From assembly GCF_006265175.1 (NCBI RefSeq), contig NZ_VDCQ01000029.1, positions 1-64,000 on the forward strand: a stretch of DNA of 64,000 nt, in the 5' to 3' direction. The notes beneath the pieces were generated by a model, which was not told the origin of the DNA, did no database searches, and saw only the letters and a program-made list of their open reading frames with translations. The position numbers were made by a program, and so were the translations under genes. The stretch is from Paenibacillus hemerocallicola (GTDB lineage Bacteria > Bacillota > Bacilli > Paenibacillales > NBRC-103111). Of this stretch, positions 26,386 to 34,227 are shown piece by piece. How positions within the stretch are numbered: the stretch's first letter is position 1; the number at the start of each line of letters is the position of its first letter.

Positions 26386-26700
26386 TTAGCGGGTTTTATG
26401 CAAGCCTTTATATAGCGAACAAAATACAGATAGTCTTTTCTCAAGCGAACTCTCCTCCCTTATAGGAAGCCCCGGCCGCACACACTCTTCGAGCAGGACG
26501 CCGTTTTCAATATCGGCGTCGAAGACTCTGCAAAATCGTCTGCCGTTATATGGATACAAAGTATTTAATTCCGTATATATTTCTCCCCATTTATCCGCGT
26601 ATGTTTCAATATCCCTCAAAACCTTTTCATAAAAAGCTTTACCAAAACGATTCCTTATCTTTTCAATTTCATTTTGACTGTAACAATAACGCTTGTCCAT
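26386..26700 (-). pseudogene. N-terminal fragment of an aminoglycoside phosphotransferase-like kinase
   Basis: 104 residues from ATG 26700. The segment TLYPYNGRRFCRVFDADIEN GVLLEECVRPG corresponds to the hinge of streptomycin-kinase-type proteins (LYNGxGxVRLLDADxxxGALLLERLxPG). The preceding N-lobe is shorter than expected, lacking about 30 residues with the ATP-binding lysine. The frame ends soon after, before any HGDxxxxN loop or metal motif. It is therefore both internally deleted and C-terminally truncated. It overlaps nothing and follows the larger gene at 26735-27754 by about 34 bp. Confidence 0.65.
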
Positions 26701-26734
26701 CCTTGATATCTGCCTCCGCTCCTCAACAAATCGT

Positions 26735-27754
26735 CTATTCGTGCTTAGCGAACTCGTAAAGTCGATCATCCAAAGTTTTGCTTAGAAGCTTGCAGCAGCC
26801 ATTAGGAATAAGCTCGGAATCGATATACATACAAACCGGTGCATACAAATGCGGTTTGCCGGAAGAATACCGCCGCTGATCGGCGGCGCCTTCTCGGATG
26901 AGTATTTCGGCAATCACGCGAGCGCTTTGGACGCCGGATCGGAGCAATTGTTCGACCTTGGGCATTAAGCCGGTCTCCAATAACACTTCGCTGCCCGTGT
27001 AATTCATCCTCGCATTCCGATCGATCGTTTCCGGAACAGACAACCCCTCTACCGGATCCTCGCCGGGAAACAGCATCGTTACTTGTTCCGGCTTAACATA
27101 GATATCCGGAGCAGCATATGCAGAGACAGGGGATCCCACCCTTTTCAGTACCGCCTCTCTCCTTAATGCAGCTTGGTCCATAAAATCGATAATCTTCTTG
27201 CGGAACCGCACAATCTGTCGGTCCAGAAGAGGAAGCCGTGCCTCCATGTGAGCCTGAATGTCTTGCGGAATCGGAAAGCCTTCGGGTATAGAAATGGATA
27301 AAGCCGCTTGCATCGTCCATTTATCCCGAACCTTCACCAGAATCTCGTCCATTTCTTGATCCAAGACATCGAAGCCCTTCTTAATAAGCGATACGGTTTT
27401 CGCATCGAGCTCCAAATGCTCGCCTAGGTGAACGATTCCAAAATGCATGACATTTCCCGTAACTTTATGCTGTACCTGATGTTGGTAGCGTAATGGCCGC
27501 CCGCAATCGCACGGATAGTCCGAAGACACCATGCCGGCATCCCTGTATCCGGTATAGATCCAACCGTCCAAGAATCGTTCTACGTCTTCATGGGAAGCTC
27601 CTTCCGGAATGTCCGCCCCCTTCGCTTTGGCCATCATTTGCGCGAAGACCGTTCGACGGCTGCGAAGCATCTCATGGTTGAGAAAATGTCTTTGGTCGTC
27701 CGAAAGCGATTGAAACACAACGTCTCTTTCCTCTACAGACAGTTCAACTTTCAC
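26735..27754 (-). CDS. DUF3895-like protein of unknown function
   Basis: 339 residues from GTG 27754 (AGAGGG 8 nt upstream). There is no signal peptide or membrane segment. About residues 70-140 contain GYRDAGMVSSDYPCDCGRPL with a small zinc-ribbon-like CDCG, then HFGIVHLGEHLELDAKTVSL. I associate this with the DUF3895 family. The rest is helical and charged, with repeated RREAVLKRVG-type stretches. The function is unknown; related proteins are found in mobile or accessory regions of Bacillales genomes. The family call is from memory of the motif and should be checked. Confidence 0.75.
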   Translation of the reverse strand: MKVELSVEERDVVFQSLSDDQRHFLNHEMLRSRRTVFAQMMAKAKGADIPEGASHEDVERFLDGWIYTGYRDAGMVSSDYPCDCGRPLRYQHQVQHKVTGNVMHFGIVHLGEHLELDAKTVSLIKKGFDVLDQEMDEILVKVRDKWTMQAALSISIPEGFPIPQDIQAHMEARLPLLDRQIVRFRKKIIDFMDQAALRREAVLKRVGSPVSAYAAPDIYVKPEQVTMLFPGEDPVEGLSVPETIDRNARMNYTGSEVLLETGLMPKVEQLLRSGVQSARVIAEILIREGAADQRRYSSGKPHLYAPVCMYIDSELIPNGCCKLLSKTLDDRLYEFAKHE

Positions 27755-27963
27755 CTCGCAAGCCCTCTCTTCTCTTTAAAATGCCGGCTGAGCGATCGTT
27801 TTCGGCAACGATGTACAAGCCTATTATCTGTTGGCAGACGCCACTATTTTAACCGATTGAAGAGCGGCATGCCTGTCTCTCGTCAAATCTTCCCTCTTCA
27901 TGTAACTATAACACAAGGATTACATCAGAAAATCGCTCCCTGCTCCCTACCATGATTAAATAG

Positions 27964-27996
27964 AAAAAAGGATCCAAGATTTTGTCCTTGGATCCT
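27964..27996 (-). terminator. Terminator at the end of the endonuclease/phosphatase operon
   Basis: GGATCCAAG and CTTGGATCC form a perfect 9-bp stem with an 8-nt loop, followed on the minus strand by CTTTTTTC. It lies 14 bp after the stop of the broken histidine phosphatase. Confidence 0.9.
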
Positions 27997-28009
27997 GCTT
28001 TCCGACAGG

Positions 28010-28344
28010 TTATTGGGGCGGGTGTTCTTCACTATCCAGTGCCCGCAAATGCCGGGTACAAGCATAGAGCACATATTCCCATCGATCTCCGTCATGCGCA
28101 ACGGTCGTTACGGATGTATTGTGCAGATTGTCGCCTGTCGTTTCATCCCGGAGCAGCGCCTTTAACGTCTGACCGAGAAAAATACCGTGGCTGATCACGA
28201 GCACCTTCTTGCCGGGGTATTGGGCCGTTATATCCCGAATAAAGCTCATTCCCCGCTCGCGAAGCGATGCTTGGCTCTCCTCGCCCAGGTCGAGGTCGCG
28301 CCAATTCGCTCCCCATTTCGCCGGACGAAAGTGACCGTCGTCAT
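28010..28344 (-). pseudogene. Histidine phosphatase with frame-breaking internal deletion
   Basis: ATG 28344 (GGAGG 9 nt upstream) begins TTVTFVR, the family's start before the HGE motif. The sequence then jumps, in a different frame, to KWGANWRDLDLGEESQASLR, then SFIRDITAQYPGKKVLVISH and HNTSVTTVAHDG. The frames differ by two, so the join is a frame-breaking deletion of about 80-100 residues. The gene overlaps the upstream stop as ATGA, so it was once translationally coupled to the secreted endonuclease/phosphatase gene. A terminator follows. Confidence 0.75.
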
Positions 28345-29258
28345 TCCGCGCTGCCTCCTTTGCGGACTTTTGCGGGAACCGTCACTTCCGTCACAATCGG
28401 TCGGTGATCGGATGCAAGCGTCTGGACAATGTCCGCCGATTTCGTCCGGATTCCTCTGGATACGAGAATATGGTCGATTTTACGATTCGGTTTCTGTGCC
28501 GGGAAAGTGAACCCGGGGTCGCTGCGGACATGTGCCCATGTATCGTAAAACGTCGAAAAGAGCGGAGCCAGCTCGGGATTCGTCGTCTTCGCATTAAAAT
28601 CGCCGAGCACGATTTTCTCATATTCGTTTTCCGACATCGCCTTCAGCATCTCTTTGACCTGTATGCTTCGGATTGCCGCTTCCGGACGGAAATCCAAATG
28701 TGTCGAATATACCTTCACATGAACGCCATGAACATCCAATAAAACCTCTGCCAGTCCCGGCCCAGACTCCGGAGCCGGGTTGGGGACTTGAGTGGATAGC
28801 CGGGTCATCTCTCGATTTTTCGCGTCGAGAATCGGATATTTGCTCAAGATCGCCACGCCGAATTGCCGGTTCGGCTCCCCTTCCCGCTTCGGGGGAAGAT
28901 CGTAGATCGGAGCGAAGAACGAATTCATCTCCAGCTTCTGCGCCAGCTGCCGGACTTCATCCTCCAGACGACTTCGGCTTGCCCAATGCACATCCACTTC
29001 CTGCAGGCCGATTACTTCCGCCTTGGACTCGCGAATGACGTTGGCGATTCGGTCTAAATCATAAGCGTTATCCTCGCCAATGCCGGAGTGAATGTTATAG
29101 CTCATCACTTTCATATCGACATCGGTCGCGCGTGCTTCTTCCTGCGGGGAACATGAGCTTAGAAATAGACTTGTACTCAAAAGTGTGATCATAGCGGCTA
29201 CCTCCCCGAATTTCCCCTTCTTACCGGCTCTTCCTCTTCCCAGAGCTTGCACCTCCAA
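28341..29258 (-). CDS. Endonuclease/exonuclease/phosphatase-family lipoprotein
   Basis: Up to 305 residues. All superfamily motifs are present: MSYNIHSGIG, VIGLQEVD, VYSTHLDFRPEA, IVLGDFNAKT, KIDHILVSRG and ASDHRPIV. A lipobox-like FLSSC at residue 36 implies export and lipid anchoring. The start is ambiguous: ATG 29192 has a good GGGGAGG site but gives a signal without basic residues. The frame from TTG 29258 or GTG 29252 adds a basic n-region. Members hydrolyse phosphodiesters or phosphomonoesters (DNA, lipids, inositol phosphates); the substrate is unknown. Confidence 0.9.
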   Translation of the reverse strand: MEVQALGRGRAGKKGKFGEVAAMITLLSTSLFLSSCSPQEEARATDVDMKVMSYNIHSGIGEDNAYDLDRIANVIRESKAEVIGLQEVDVHWASRSRLEDEVRQLAQKLEMNSFFAPIYDLPPKREGEPNRQFGVAILSKYPILDAKNREMTRLSTQVPNPAPESGPGLAEVLLDVHGVHVKVYSTHLDFRPEAAIRSIQVKEMLKAMSENEYEKIVLGDFNAKTTNPELAPLFSTFYDTWAHVRSDPGFTFPAQKPNRKIDHILVSRGIRTKSADIVQTLASDHRPIVTEVTVPAKVRKGGSAE

Positions 29259-29269
29259 GTCTTATTGCG

Positions 29270-29620
29270 TTACAGGACAATCCCTACCTTGCCCTCGTCG
29301 ACCTGCACTTTGTAGGAGCGCGTCCGCACTTTGTCGCTGAAAATCGATTTGCCGGTCTTGATATCGAACTCCCAACCGTGCCACGGGCAGCGGACGAGCT
29401 CTCCCTTGCGGCCATACTCGTATTCGTACACCGGGGAAGGCATTGTCGTTCCGCATATTTGCCCTTTGCACAATTGCGCTCCTTCGTGCGGGCACCTGTT
29501 GTGCAGGGCGTACAGTTCCCCGTTTACACGATACACCCCGATCGATCTTCCCTCTATTTCCACGATAACCCGCTCGCCTTCCGCGATGTCGCCGGCTTCG
29601 CCCACATAATGAACTGCCAT
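29270..29620 (-). CDS. Rieske [2Fe-2S] ferredoxin-type protein
   Basis: 116 residues from ATG 29620 (GGGGGAG 5 nt upstream). The two cluster-binding boxes are CPHEGAQLC and CPWHGWEFD, so both Cys-His pairs are present. It is a soluble, single-domain protein of ferredoxin length. It carries electrons to an oxygenase or may itself be part of one. It follows the amidohydrolase by 16 bp, so the two are co-transcribed, which suggests a small catabolic step. No oxygenase large subunit is visible here. Confidence 0.93.
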   Translation of the reverse strand: MAVHYVGEAGDIAEGERVIVEIEGRSIGVYRVNGELYALHNRCPHEGAQLCKGQICGTTMPSPVYEYEYGRKGELVRCPWHGWEFDIKTGKSIFSDKVRTRSYKVQVDEGKVGIVL

Positions 29621-29636
29621 TTTTGCTCCCCCCGCT

Positions 29637-30695
29637 CTACAAATGATATAACGCCTTCGCATTCTCGTAATAGATTTTCCGCTTCGCTTCCGGACTGAGC
29701 CGCTTCAATATTTCCGTCGGCACGTCGTTGTCCCAATGCGGGTAGTCGCTTGAGAACATGAGGATATTCTCCGCGTCGATCATATCGAATATCGAGATCA
29801 GGTGCTTCGGGTCTTCGGGCTCCTCGATCGGCTGCGTGGAGAACAGGCAATGATCGCGTATATATTCGCTCGGCATTCTCTTCAGCCACGGTACGGAGGA
29901 ACGCAGGCCTTTATAGTTTTTATCGAGCCTCCACATCAGATGCGGCAGCCAGGCGATACCGCCCTCGAGCAGAACGAACTTCAATCTCGGAAACTTCTCG
30001 AACACTCCTTCGCACACAAGACTCGTCAAATGCGCCATATAGTTTTGCGACAAGCTGGTGTGCCATTCCAAGTATCGCGTCGGATAACCGGACGCCGTCG
30101 GCGGGTTCGACCCGCCCGCGCCTTCCGTACCGGGGTGAATCGCGACAGAAAGGCCATGACGCTCCGCCGCTTCATAGATCGGGTGAAATTGCCGTTGGCC
30201 GAGCAAGGCGCGCTGACCGCTCCCCATAATCACTCCCACCATTCGCGGATGATCGGCCATCCTGTCTATCTCCCTGGCGGCCAGAAGCGGATCGTACGCC
30301 GAGACGAGAATCGACCCGCGGAACTGCGTATGCTTCTCCAACCAATTCTCTACTAAATGATCGTTATAAGCCGAAGAGATCGCAGCGGCATGATCCGGAT
30401 CGTGCATCGTCGAGACGCCCATCAGGTTTCCGGTCAAAATGCCGTATTCGATATGAAACGGCTCAAGCAGATCCTTCACCAGAAATTCCGGGTCCGAAGC
30501 CGCCGGACCTCCCGAGGGCGGCCTGCAGTCATTGCGAATAACCCCGATCGGGCTCTGGTAGCCGTGTCCGGGCAGACCCAAGCCCGAGCCGGCCACTCTG
30601 GATTTCCAGGGCTCCGGCAAATAGGGGATAAGATCCATGTGGCTTTTCAAACTATTATGGATATCGACGTCAATGACTTTCATTTCCTGATTCAT
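29637..30695 (-). CDS. Amidohydrolase-2 (ACMSD-like) family protein
   Basis: 352 residues from ATG 30695 with AGGGGG upstream; longer in-frame starts lack a site. The N-terminal metal motif is VIDVDIHN (DxH variant). Other family marks are GLSVAIHPGTEG, FVLLEGGIAWLPHLMWRLDK and LMFSSDYPHWDND. Such TIM-barrel enzymes decarboxylate or hydrolyse aromatic or cyclic acids. Together with the Rieske protein it suggests processing of an aromatic or sugar-acid compound. It diverges from the AraC gene, with a conserved element (30799-30841) between them. Confidence 0.9.
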   Translation of the reverse strand: MNQEMKVIDVDIHNSLKSHMDLIPYLPEPWKSRVAGSGLGLPGHGYQSPIGVIRNDCRPPSGGPAASDPEFLVKDLLEPFHIEYGILTGNLMGVSTMHDPDHAAAISSAYNDHLVENWLEKHTQFRGSILVSAYDPLLAAREIDRMADHPRMVGVIMGSGQRALLGQRQFHPIYEAAERHGLSVAIHPGTEGAGGSNPPTASGYPTRYLEWHTSLSQNYMAHLTSLVCEGVFEKFPRLKFVLLEGGIAWLPHLMWRLDKNYKGLRSSVPWLKRMPSEYIRDHCLFSTQPIEEPEDPKHLISIFDMIDAENILMFSSDYPHWDNDVPTEILKRLSPEAKRKIYYENAKALYHL

Positions 30696-30798
30696 GCTAA
30701 GTTTAGCCCCCTTCATCGTCGGTACAGCTTTGCGCATCCATGCCTCGCAATCGTTATTTCACTTTGTTTCCTGCTAATATTGTAATCCGGTCGCCTAT

Positions 30799-30841
30799 CG
30801 ATTACGATTGGTAATCATATCGTTTTTTTAGTGATTCTTCG
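30799..30841 (-). promoter_or_regulatory. Conserved upstream element A (AraC regulon candidate)
   Basis: This ~41-bp element matches 33156-33198 at most positions, including the exact block GTTTTTTTAGTGATT and a similar GTTACGATTxGTxATCATA-type block. It lies about 105 bp upstream of the amidohydrolase start and just before the AraC gene. It is probably the AraC protein's binding site plus promoter. Confidence 0.7.
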
Positions 30842-30874
30842 TTTTTGATTTCTATAAGGGAGGTTCCGATCCAA

Positions 30875-31651
30875 ATGAAGATCGACAATATCGCTTTTCA
30901 GCATGCTGTTAACGGGAACTGGCGAGTGCCGCGGACAACCGTCAAGCACGATATCTTCCTTCTTGTCCTGAAAGGGGCGGCCACTTACCGGATCGGCCAA
31001 CAAACCGTCAAAGTCCATAAAGGGGAGGGACTGTTTTTCCCGCAGGGCACGCTGCGCTCCGCAGAGTCCGACATCACGGCCGAACCGATTCAGTTGTATT
31101 CCGCACATTTTAGGGATTTATCGCTCGCGGACCTCCCCATGCGAGGCGAGCCGTTCATCCATATTCGGCCGCTGGGCTATGATTATCTGAAGCAGCGATT
31201 TTCCATGCTGAACGAATGCTGGATCGGGAAGATGCCGAGCTATGAGATGATATCCAGCGGCATTTTATTGGAAATATTGGGCACCGTTCAACGCGAGCTG
31301 TCCGGCGGCAACCATTCATCGGCCCGTCGGAACTTGGCACTCCGCATCCAGCAATACATCGTGAAGCGTTATCGGGAACCGCTCCGCCTCAGCGAGTTGG
31401 CTCAAATCGTCGATCGGTCGCCGACTTACATCGCTACCGTATTCAAGGAAGTTACGGGGCGCACTCCGATCGAATACATGCATGAAGTCCGCATCTCCGC
31501 CGCCCGCGAGCTGCTGCTGACCGACAACATGACGATCGGGGAAATCGCCGAATCGCTCGGTTACTGCGACCAGACATATTTCAACTATATGTACAAGAAA
31601 ATAGTCGGCCATCCCCCTTCCCATACCTTAAAAATGCAAAGACCGATGTGA
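30875..31651 (+). CDS. AraC-family transcriptional regulator
   Basis: 258 residues from ATG 30875 (GGGAGG 11 nt upstream). The N-terminal cupin-like ligand domain covers about residues 1-120 (TYRIGQQTVKVHKGEGLFFP). The C-terminal double HTH is LRLSELAQIVDRSPTYIATV FKEVTGRTPIEYMHE and TIGEIAESLGYCDQTYFNYM. It is complete. It stands between the amidohydrolase-Rieske operon and an orphan binding-protein gene, both of which carry the same upstream element, so it is the likely local activator. Confidence 0.92.
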   Translation: MKIDNIAFQHAVNGNWRVPRTTVKHDIFLLVLKGAATYRIGQQTVKVHKGEGLFFPQGTLRSAESDITAEPIQLYSAHFRDLSLADLPMRGEPFIHIRPLGYDYLKQRFSMLNECWIGKMPSYEMISSGILLEILGTVQRELSGGNHSSARRNLALRIQQYIVKRYREPLRLSELAQIVDRSPTYIATVFKEVTGRTPIEYMHEVRISAARELLLTDNMTIGEIAESLGYCDQTYFNYMYKKIVGHPPSHTLKMQRPM

Positions 31652-31771
31652 TGCGGCGATTGTACCATTGCGCCCACCCTGGGCAAGCAAGCCGAAGCAT
31701 GAAGAAACCATTGCCTGGCGCGGCGCATCATGCGTCTGCAAAGCAACGGTCTCTCATTTCCGTATTATCCT

Positions 31772-33091
31772 TTATTTCTCCGACCTGATCTGATCTTCAA
31801 TCTTTTTGTTCGCCTCTTCCTCGTACTCCCGAAGTGCCGTATTGACATCTTTCTTGCCGGTTACCACATCGCTGAACGCATTGAGCAGAACGGCGTCGGC
31901 TTGCGTATAATAGGACGAGTAAGGCGACGCTGCGGCGACTTTCTCGGGGAAGAACGCTTTGATGTTTTTACCCGTATAGTTTTTGTTGTTTTTGCCGAAC
32001 GCGTCCTGGACCGCTTTATCTCGAATAACCGTTGTAAATCCTTCCTTCGCCAGCTCGATCTGATTCTCGACCGAAGTCAGGAAAGCGCTTACCTCTACAG
32101 CCTGTCTTTTGTGCTTGGTTGTGGAAGTCACATAGAGATAATACGGATCGTATGCAGCCGCCACGCCTTTGGCTTCCGCATACTGAGGCAGCGATGCGAC
32201 GTCCCAGTTTAACATTTCCGTATCGGGCATTCTGCGGGCCACGTTGGAGTAATGCGCCCACATCGCCAAGTTCTGATCCTTGAAGAACATATTTTCTTGC
32301 GCCGTTCCTTTGGCCATCGCGGCAGTCCCTACGTACCCCGGAATCATGAAAAATCTCGAGAAATTGTCGAATACTTGCTTGATTTTCCCGTCGGAACGCG
32401 CCTTATTCGTAGAGGGGTCCACCACTGTCACCGGTAATTGGCTTGTTTTAAGATGCCATTGCACGTTCGTGCCCAGTCCGTAGTACATGATCCCACCGTC
32501 CGTACGGCTCATCTTGACCGCAAGATCATAGGCTTCATCCCAAGTCATCCCGTCTTTCGGATAAGACACGCCGAATTTATCGAACAGGCTCCGATTGTAG
32601 AACAATAGCGGAAACTGCGTGAACACAGGCAGTCCGTATATCCCTCCCTTGGCGATATCGCGCTGCAGAGCAATAAGGCTCGAATCAAATCGGTTCAAGT
32701 CAAACTTGAGCTCATTCAGTACGTCGGATATGTCATTTTGAAGCTTGTAATTGAACATGTAGGCCGGAGTACCCGTACTCGTAACGAGCATAAGATCGAT
32801 CTGTTCGCCTGCGGTTATTAATTCCTTCAGCTTGACGTTCTGGTTGGAAAGAAATTTAGGTGTAATATGCGGAAACTTTTTCTTGATCGCATTGCCGTAG
32901 AGCGACCAGAACATCTCGTCCGTCCAGTTGCTCTGTCCTCCGTAAAAGACAAGCTCGATCGGCTGCTCCGCTTTCTCCTTATCGGCCGGATTAGCCGGGC
33001 TGTTGCTTTCCCCGCTCTTGCCGCAACCGGCTAGAGTCGTTCCTGCAATGGCAAGTAGCGCAATCTGTGCAATCGTTTTATAAGGTTTCAT
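31772..33091 (-). CDS. Family 1 solute-binding lipoprotein (orphan)
   Basis: 439 residues from ATG 33091 (AGGGGG close upstream). The signal ends at the lipobox TTLAGC. Family features: QIDLMLVTSTGT, IYGLPVFTQFPLLFYNRSLF, DKFGVSYPKDGMTWDEAYDL and the C-terminal TALREYEEEANKK. It resembles the other three binding lipoproteins in the window. No permease or ATPase gene adjoins it. The element at 33156-33198 suggests control by the AraC protein encoded next door. Confidence 0.93.
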   Translation of the reverse strand: MKPYKTIAQIALLAIAGTTLAGCGKSGESNSPANPADKEKAEQPIELVFYGGQSNWTDEMFWSLYGNAIKKKFPHITPKFLSNQNVKLKELITAGEQIDLMLVTSTGTPAYMFNYKLQNDISDVLNELKFDLNRFDSSLIALQRDIAKGGIYGLPVFTQFPLLFYNRSLFDKFGVSYPKDGMTWDEAYDLAVKMSRTDGGIMYYGLGTNVQWHLKTSQLPVTVVDPSTNKARSDGKIKQVFDNFSRFFMIPGYVGTAAMAKGTAQENMFFKDQNLAMWAHYSNVARRMPDTEMLNWDVASLPQYAEAKGVAAAYDPYYLYVTSTTKHKRQAVEVSAFLTSVENQIELAKEGFTTVIRDKAVQDAFGKNNKNYTGKNIKAFFPEKVAAASPYSSYYTQADAVLLNAFSDVVTGKKDVNTALREYEEEANKKIEDQIRSEK

Positions 33092-33155
33092 AGTTCCCCC
33101 TGTTTCTGAGTTATGTGATATTGATCACACCTTAATTGTAATAGGAGGAAAGAAC

Positions 33156-33198
33156 GGTTACGATTAGTGATCATACTGTTTTTTTAGTGATTTTTAGA
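33156..33198 (-). promoter_or_regulatory. Conserved upstream element B (AraC regulon candidate)
   Basis: Partner of 30799-30841 in the same orientation relative to the downstream gene, 65 bp before the binding-protein start. On the minus strand it contains TATGATCAC, which could include a -10 box. Conservation over ~41 bp with flanks that differ points to a functional site. Confidence 0.7.
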
Positions 33199-33395
33199 TT
33201 TACACAATCTTAATATGCATGGAATTACCTGCTTGATTGCAAACAACTATTTCTCGCGCTTCCCAGGTACGACGAACAAACGGATCATCCTTGAAATTGG
33301 GCATTCCGGGTCATACCTGTGATGAATGTCACAGCTACGGCAACCCCCGTCTCTTATGATAAAATTAGCGAATATGTACGAAAGGGGCGAAAGCG

Positions 33396-33701
33396 ATGGG
33401 ACGCCAGAAGGAGCATCTCGTCTACTTCAAGGTCATTCGTCAGCATGAAACCGAGCTGCTGCGGGGACTTATTTTTCTGGAGGAAAACCGGCAGCCGACG
33501 GTCGAGGACTTCGCGCAATGTTTGCGGGATTGCGGCCACAATGTGCGGATCGAGAACGAGAAGCAGTTTATATACCGGGCAACCGACGAGTCGGGAAACG
33601 AATATTTGATCGATGTGCTGGAGAACTACCGGAAGGCGGACTGGGACGGCCATGCCGACAATTTGTTCAAAAACTTCATAAAGCAGGAGCCGCAGCTGTA
33701 A
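33396..33701 (+). CDS. Conserved-looking 101-residue protein of unknown function
   Basis: ATG 33396 follows AAAGGGGCGAAAGCG. The protein is compact, without signal or membrane segment (HLVYFKVIRQHETELLRGLI; NVRIENEKQFIYRATDESGN; LIDVLENYRKADWDGHADNL). A good terminator lies 15 bp after the stop, which supports it as a real single gene. The opposite-strand frame (33354-33803) is judged a shadow. I do not recognise a family. Confidence 0.75.
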   Translation: MGRQKEHLVYFKVIRQHETELLRGLIFLEENRQPTVEDFAQCLRDCGHNVRIENEKQFIYRATDESGNEYLIDVLENYRKADWDGHADNLFKNFIKQEPQL

Positions 33702-33715
33702 TCCGGGAAAAGCAT

Positions 33716-33769
33716 AAAGCCAAGAATTCGATCGCCGATTGGCGAAGCGGTTCTTGGCTTTGCTTTGTT
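33716..33769 (+). terminator. Terminator after the 101-residue gene
   Basis: AAAGCCAAGAA pairs with TTCTTGGCTTT across a 24-nt loop that itself contains GCCGATTGGC, followed by GCTTTGTTT. It is the only terminator for the upstream plus-strand gene. Confidence 0.75.
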
Positions 33770-33851
33770 TGGCATATGAGGGCCGGAGCGAAGCGTAGTC
33801 CAAGCTTTACTCCGCTATTCTTACCATGTACTTCCCCGTGCCTCTGCCGGT

Positions 33852-34096
33852 GTTAGCGGGACCGAACCCATCAAATAGCGGAATTGAAGTACGCTATCAA
33901 CCTGAGTCCCTCCTGTTCATTGCAAAATAAGGGAAAACCGTTCCGCTATTTCGCTGTTCCACGATCATTTTCACCACGAAAGATCGGATAACGGCAGCCT
34001 GTTCCGTTATCTTCAAATGTAGAACGAAATCCGGGACAATAACGGAATCCAGTTCCTCTATTTAAGGAGGCAATAAGTTGGCATACGCCTCATCAG
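33852..34096 (+). repeat. Dispersed ~240-bp element with four short palindromes (copy 2)
   Basis: Units at about 33873-33898, 33924-33950, 33987-34010 and 34038-34062 follow the pattern ATAxCGGAA...TTCCGTTAT. Spacers align with those at 24318-24556, including ACGAAAGATCGGATAACGG. The remainder of 33770-34227 has no gene. Confidence 0.75.
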
Positions 34097-34227
34097 GTGG
34101 CCCCCAGGTTGGATGCGAATGAGTGGAACATAACAACCGCATAGACTCCCGACTCGCGGGAATCGGGTGACGTATCGCTAACCTTTTCGGAAGCCTCTTT
34201 ACAAGGCAGGTCTTATACGAAACGTAC

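Noticed and set aside
33354-33803. 149-codon minus-strand frame over the 101-residue gene
   Set aside because: The plus-strand gene has a ribosome site and its own terminator; the opposite frame has neither.
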